From: Aplidium turbinatum
Lineage: Eukaryota; Chordata; Ascidiacea; Aplousobranchia; Polyclinidae
DNA: 64,000 nucleotides
Reading direction: 5' to 3'
Assembly: GCA_918807975.1 (NCBI GenBank)
Contig: OU964928.1
Location: 62,001-126,000, forward strand
The notes beneath the pieces are model-generated. The model was not told the DNA's origin, did not search any database, and saw only the letters and a program-made list of their open reading frames with translations. This document shows positions 62,620 through 64,000 of the stretch, in pieces (the first letter of the stretch is position 1; every line of letters starts with the position of its first letter). A program made the translations under genes and the position numbers.

Positions 62620-64000
62620 GTCAACTATGAAAGACCTGGAGAACATCAACTATGTTTTATTTGCTGTAGCACGACTTCAGACGATGCAAAATGTAAACTT
62701 GTGAATGTAACAATCTGGACTTCATGGAAAAACATTGCAAGCATTCGACTACAATTATTATCATCCGATTGCTTTTCTGTCACCACACGTAAAATCATTC
62801 AGACCAGTTCCTCTGCGTTACCCATAGGCGTCTATCATCAGTCATGTCACAAAAGTTTACCTGTACAGCAGTTAAAAGAACATTTCAACCTAAGGCAGTT
62901 GCTTTATCTTCTGCTAAAGTCGCTAAAGTTGAAACAAGATGCAGAAGCTCGCTCCCTAAGTCGGACAAAATAGGTTTATTGAAATGATCCTGCATATTTT
63001 GCTGTCGTAAGCGAAAGAAGTACAAAAACAAAGAAGAAAACACCATTAAGGTCGCAACGATGGATGGATGCGAATCACTTAAGTCAAGAGCAGTGTTTTC
63101 TAAAAACGAAAGGAATAAATCACTAATTCGTAGTGGTGTGGACTTAATTGCCAAAGAAGCAGAGTATCACAAGTCTTGCCTGGTTCATTTTGATAGAGAG
63201 ACTAAAAGCAATCCCCAAACCACCACAAACTGGAATATTCATCTCGCCAAACTCACAACCTTCCTTTCCTAACAATATGCGAATTCGTTGAGGAAAAGAT
63301 GCAAAGGCCAATGCTATTTTCAATATTATTTAATCTTTACAAAGATGAGTATTTGGTAAATGGAAGAAATGATGTTGAGCTATGGTCTAACACCACACAG
63401 AACCTTGTGAGGAAAATTTCTCATAAGTTTTTTAAAGCACTAACAATAAGTAGGCAATTTTATTTACACCTCACTTCTCTCCGCCCAAGAAGAAAAATAT
63501 GCTCTGATAGGTGATTATAGTGCCAATCAAGATGATCAGATTCGAGCAGTGGCACTTCTCTTACGAGGTGAAATATTGACTTGCTTACGAGCTACTCAAA
63601 ACCAAAACCCCAAATCCAACAATCATAGAGAACTTGAAGGAAATGACCCCAAAACTTCCCGAATGATTGCAACGCTTCTATACCACACTATTATGCGGGT
63701 TGAAATCCACATTCAGTGATTCTCACACAGACACAATGGAAAGAAAAGTAGAATCAATGTCGTCAGATGCTGTGTATAACGTCAGTCGAGGTCATGTAAA
63801 GGCATGGAAGCACACAATACTTGGTTTAGGAGCAATGACAGGTTCCAAGTTAACTTTACAGATACCTAACAGGGAAGGCCACACAATTAACTACAATGAT
63901 GTGAAAAGTTTAAAGCCGGAATTTGCATACTCCGCTTTAGCACAGGAAGAAAGTAAGAATCACGTTCTGTGGGAGAAGCATCTGATCATATTCAGGAAAG
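62620..64000 (+). pseudogene. Second XPG-nuclease-family transposon gene, cut by window edge
   Basis: Coding blocks on +: PGEHQLCFICCSTTSDD (62630), VYHQSCHKSLPVQQLKEH (62835), KCLFCRKRKKYKNKEENTIK (near 63000), EAEYHKSCLVHFDRET (63155), EKMQRPMLFSILFNLYKDEY (63295) and AVALLLRGEILTCLRATQNQ (63550). The last blocks are FYTTLLCGLKSTFSDSHTD and VESMSSDAVYNVSRGHVKAW plus IPNREGHTINYNDV (63745-63900). The YHxxC zinc repeats match the element at 23511-25194. The XPG-like part expected further on lies beyond the window. Frame changes near 62900-63000, 63280 and 63500 show it is decayed or spliced. Confidence 0.6.

Overview
This window is metazoan nuclear DNA. Host genes are split by GT-AG introns, and transposons outweigh genes several-fold. 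The pieces include tRNA-headed SINEs, CR1/Jockey-like LINEs, Penelope-like GIY-YIG remnants, a Ty3/Gypsy fossil, and hAT, Merlin, piggyBac and XPG-nuclease DNA transposons. This mix, the modest GC content and the two vertebrate-like host proteins suggest a marine invertebrate, possibly a deuterostome such as a tunicate. I cannot name the species.

Three host genes are supported. (1) The 3' half of an ENPP-family gene (ectonucleotide pyrophosphatase/phosphodiesterase) runs from 535 to 11228 on + in eight phase-consistent exons. It keeps the nuclease-like domain and its calcium loop. The conserved zinc-binding histidine in the APNNGTHGS motif is serine here, and the C-terminus looks like a GPI signal. 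(2) A small two-exon secreted-protein gene lies at 13137-13610. (3) Two internal exons of UFM1 (ubiquitin-fold modifier 1), at 47525-47587 and 53788-53885, are separated by a 6.2-kb intron full of transposons.

Layout. 1-11.2 kb: ENPP exons, with a multi-level transposon nest in the 1771-7295 intron that includes a 615-bp near-perfect palindrome, plus three intronic minisatellites. One minisatellite copies an exon end together with its splice donor. 11.2-14.9 kb: intergenic DNA and the secreted-protein gene. 14.9-21.2 kb: duplicated hAT remnants, a piggyBac MITE and a 2.86-kb hAT with exact 8-bp target duplications. 21.7-32.9 kb: a Gypsy fossil with identical LTRs, invaded by a LINE and by a 4-kb element. 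The 4-kb element encodes an XPG/FEN-like nuclease and has ends made of tandem ~168-bp repeats in inverted orientation, rich in YY1-like sites. 33.9-34.7 kb: a LINE tail. 34.9-40.6 kb: a Merlin transposon whose ends are also inverted arrays of tandem ~372-bp units and whose spliced transposase has lost its first catalytic Asp. 41.2-46.2 kb: a three-level nest (Merlin-like MITE, then hAT, then hAT-like) next to a Penelope-like GIY-YIG domain. 47.5-53.9 kb: UFM1 exons with intronic hATs. 55.3-61.2 kb: a hAT containing a 3.1-kb unclassified transposon and an 8-bp-TSD MITE. 61.3-62.0 kb: a ~146-bp satellite. 62.6 kb to the end: a second copy of the XPG-nuclease family, cut by the window edge.

Best candidates for something undescribed are the XPG-nuclease element with its YY1-like repeat arrays, and the unclassified 3.1-kb element at 55754-58845. 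Family names come from motif recognition by eye; no database search was run.
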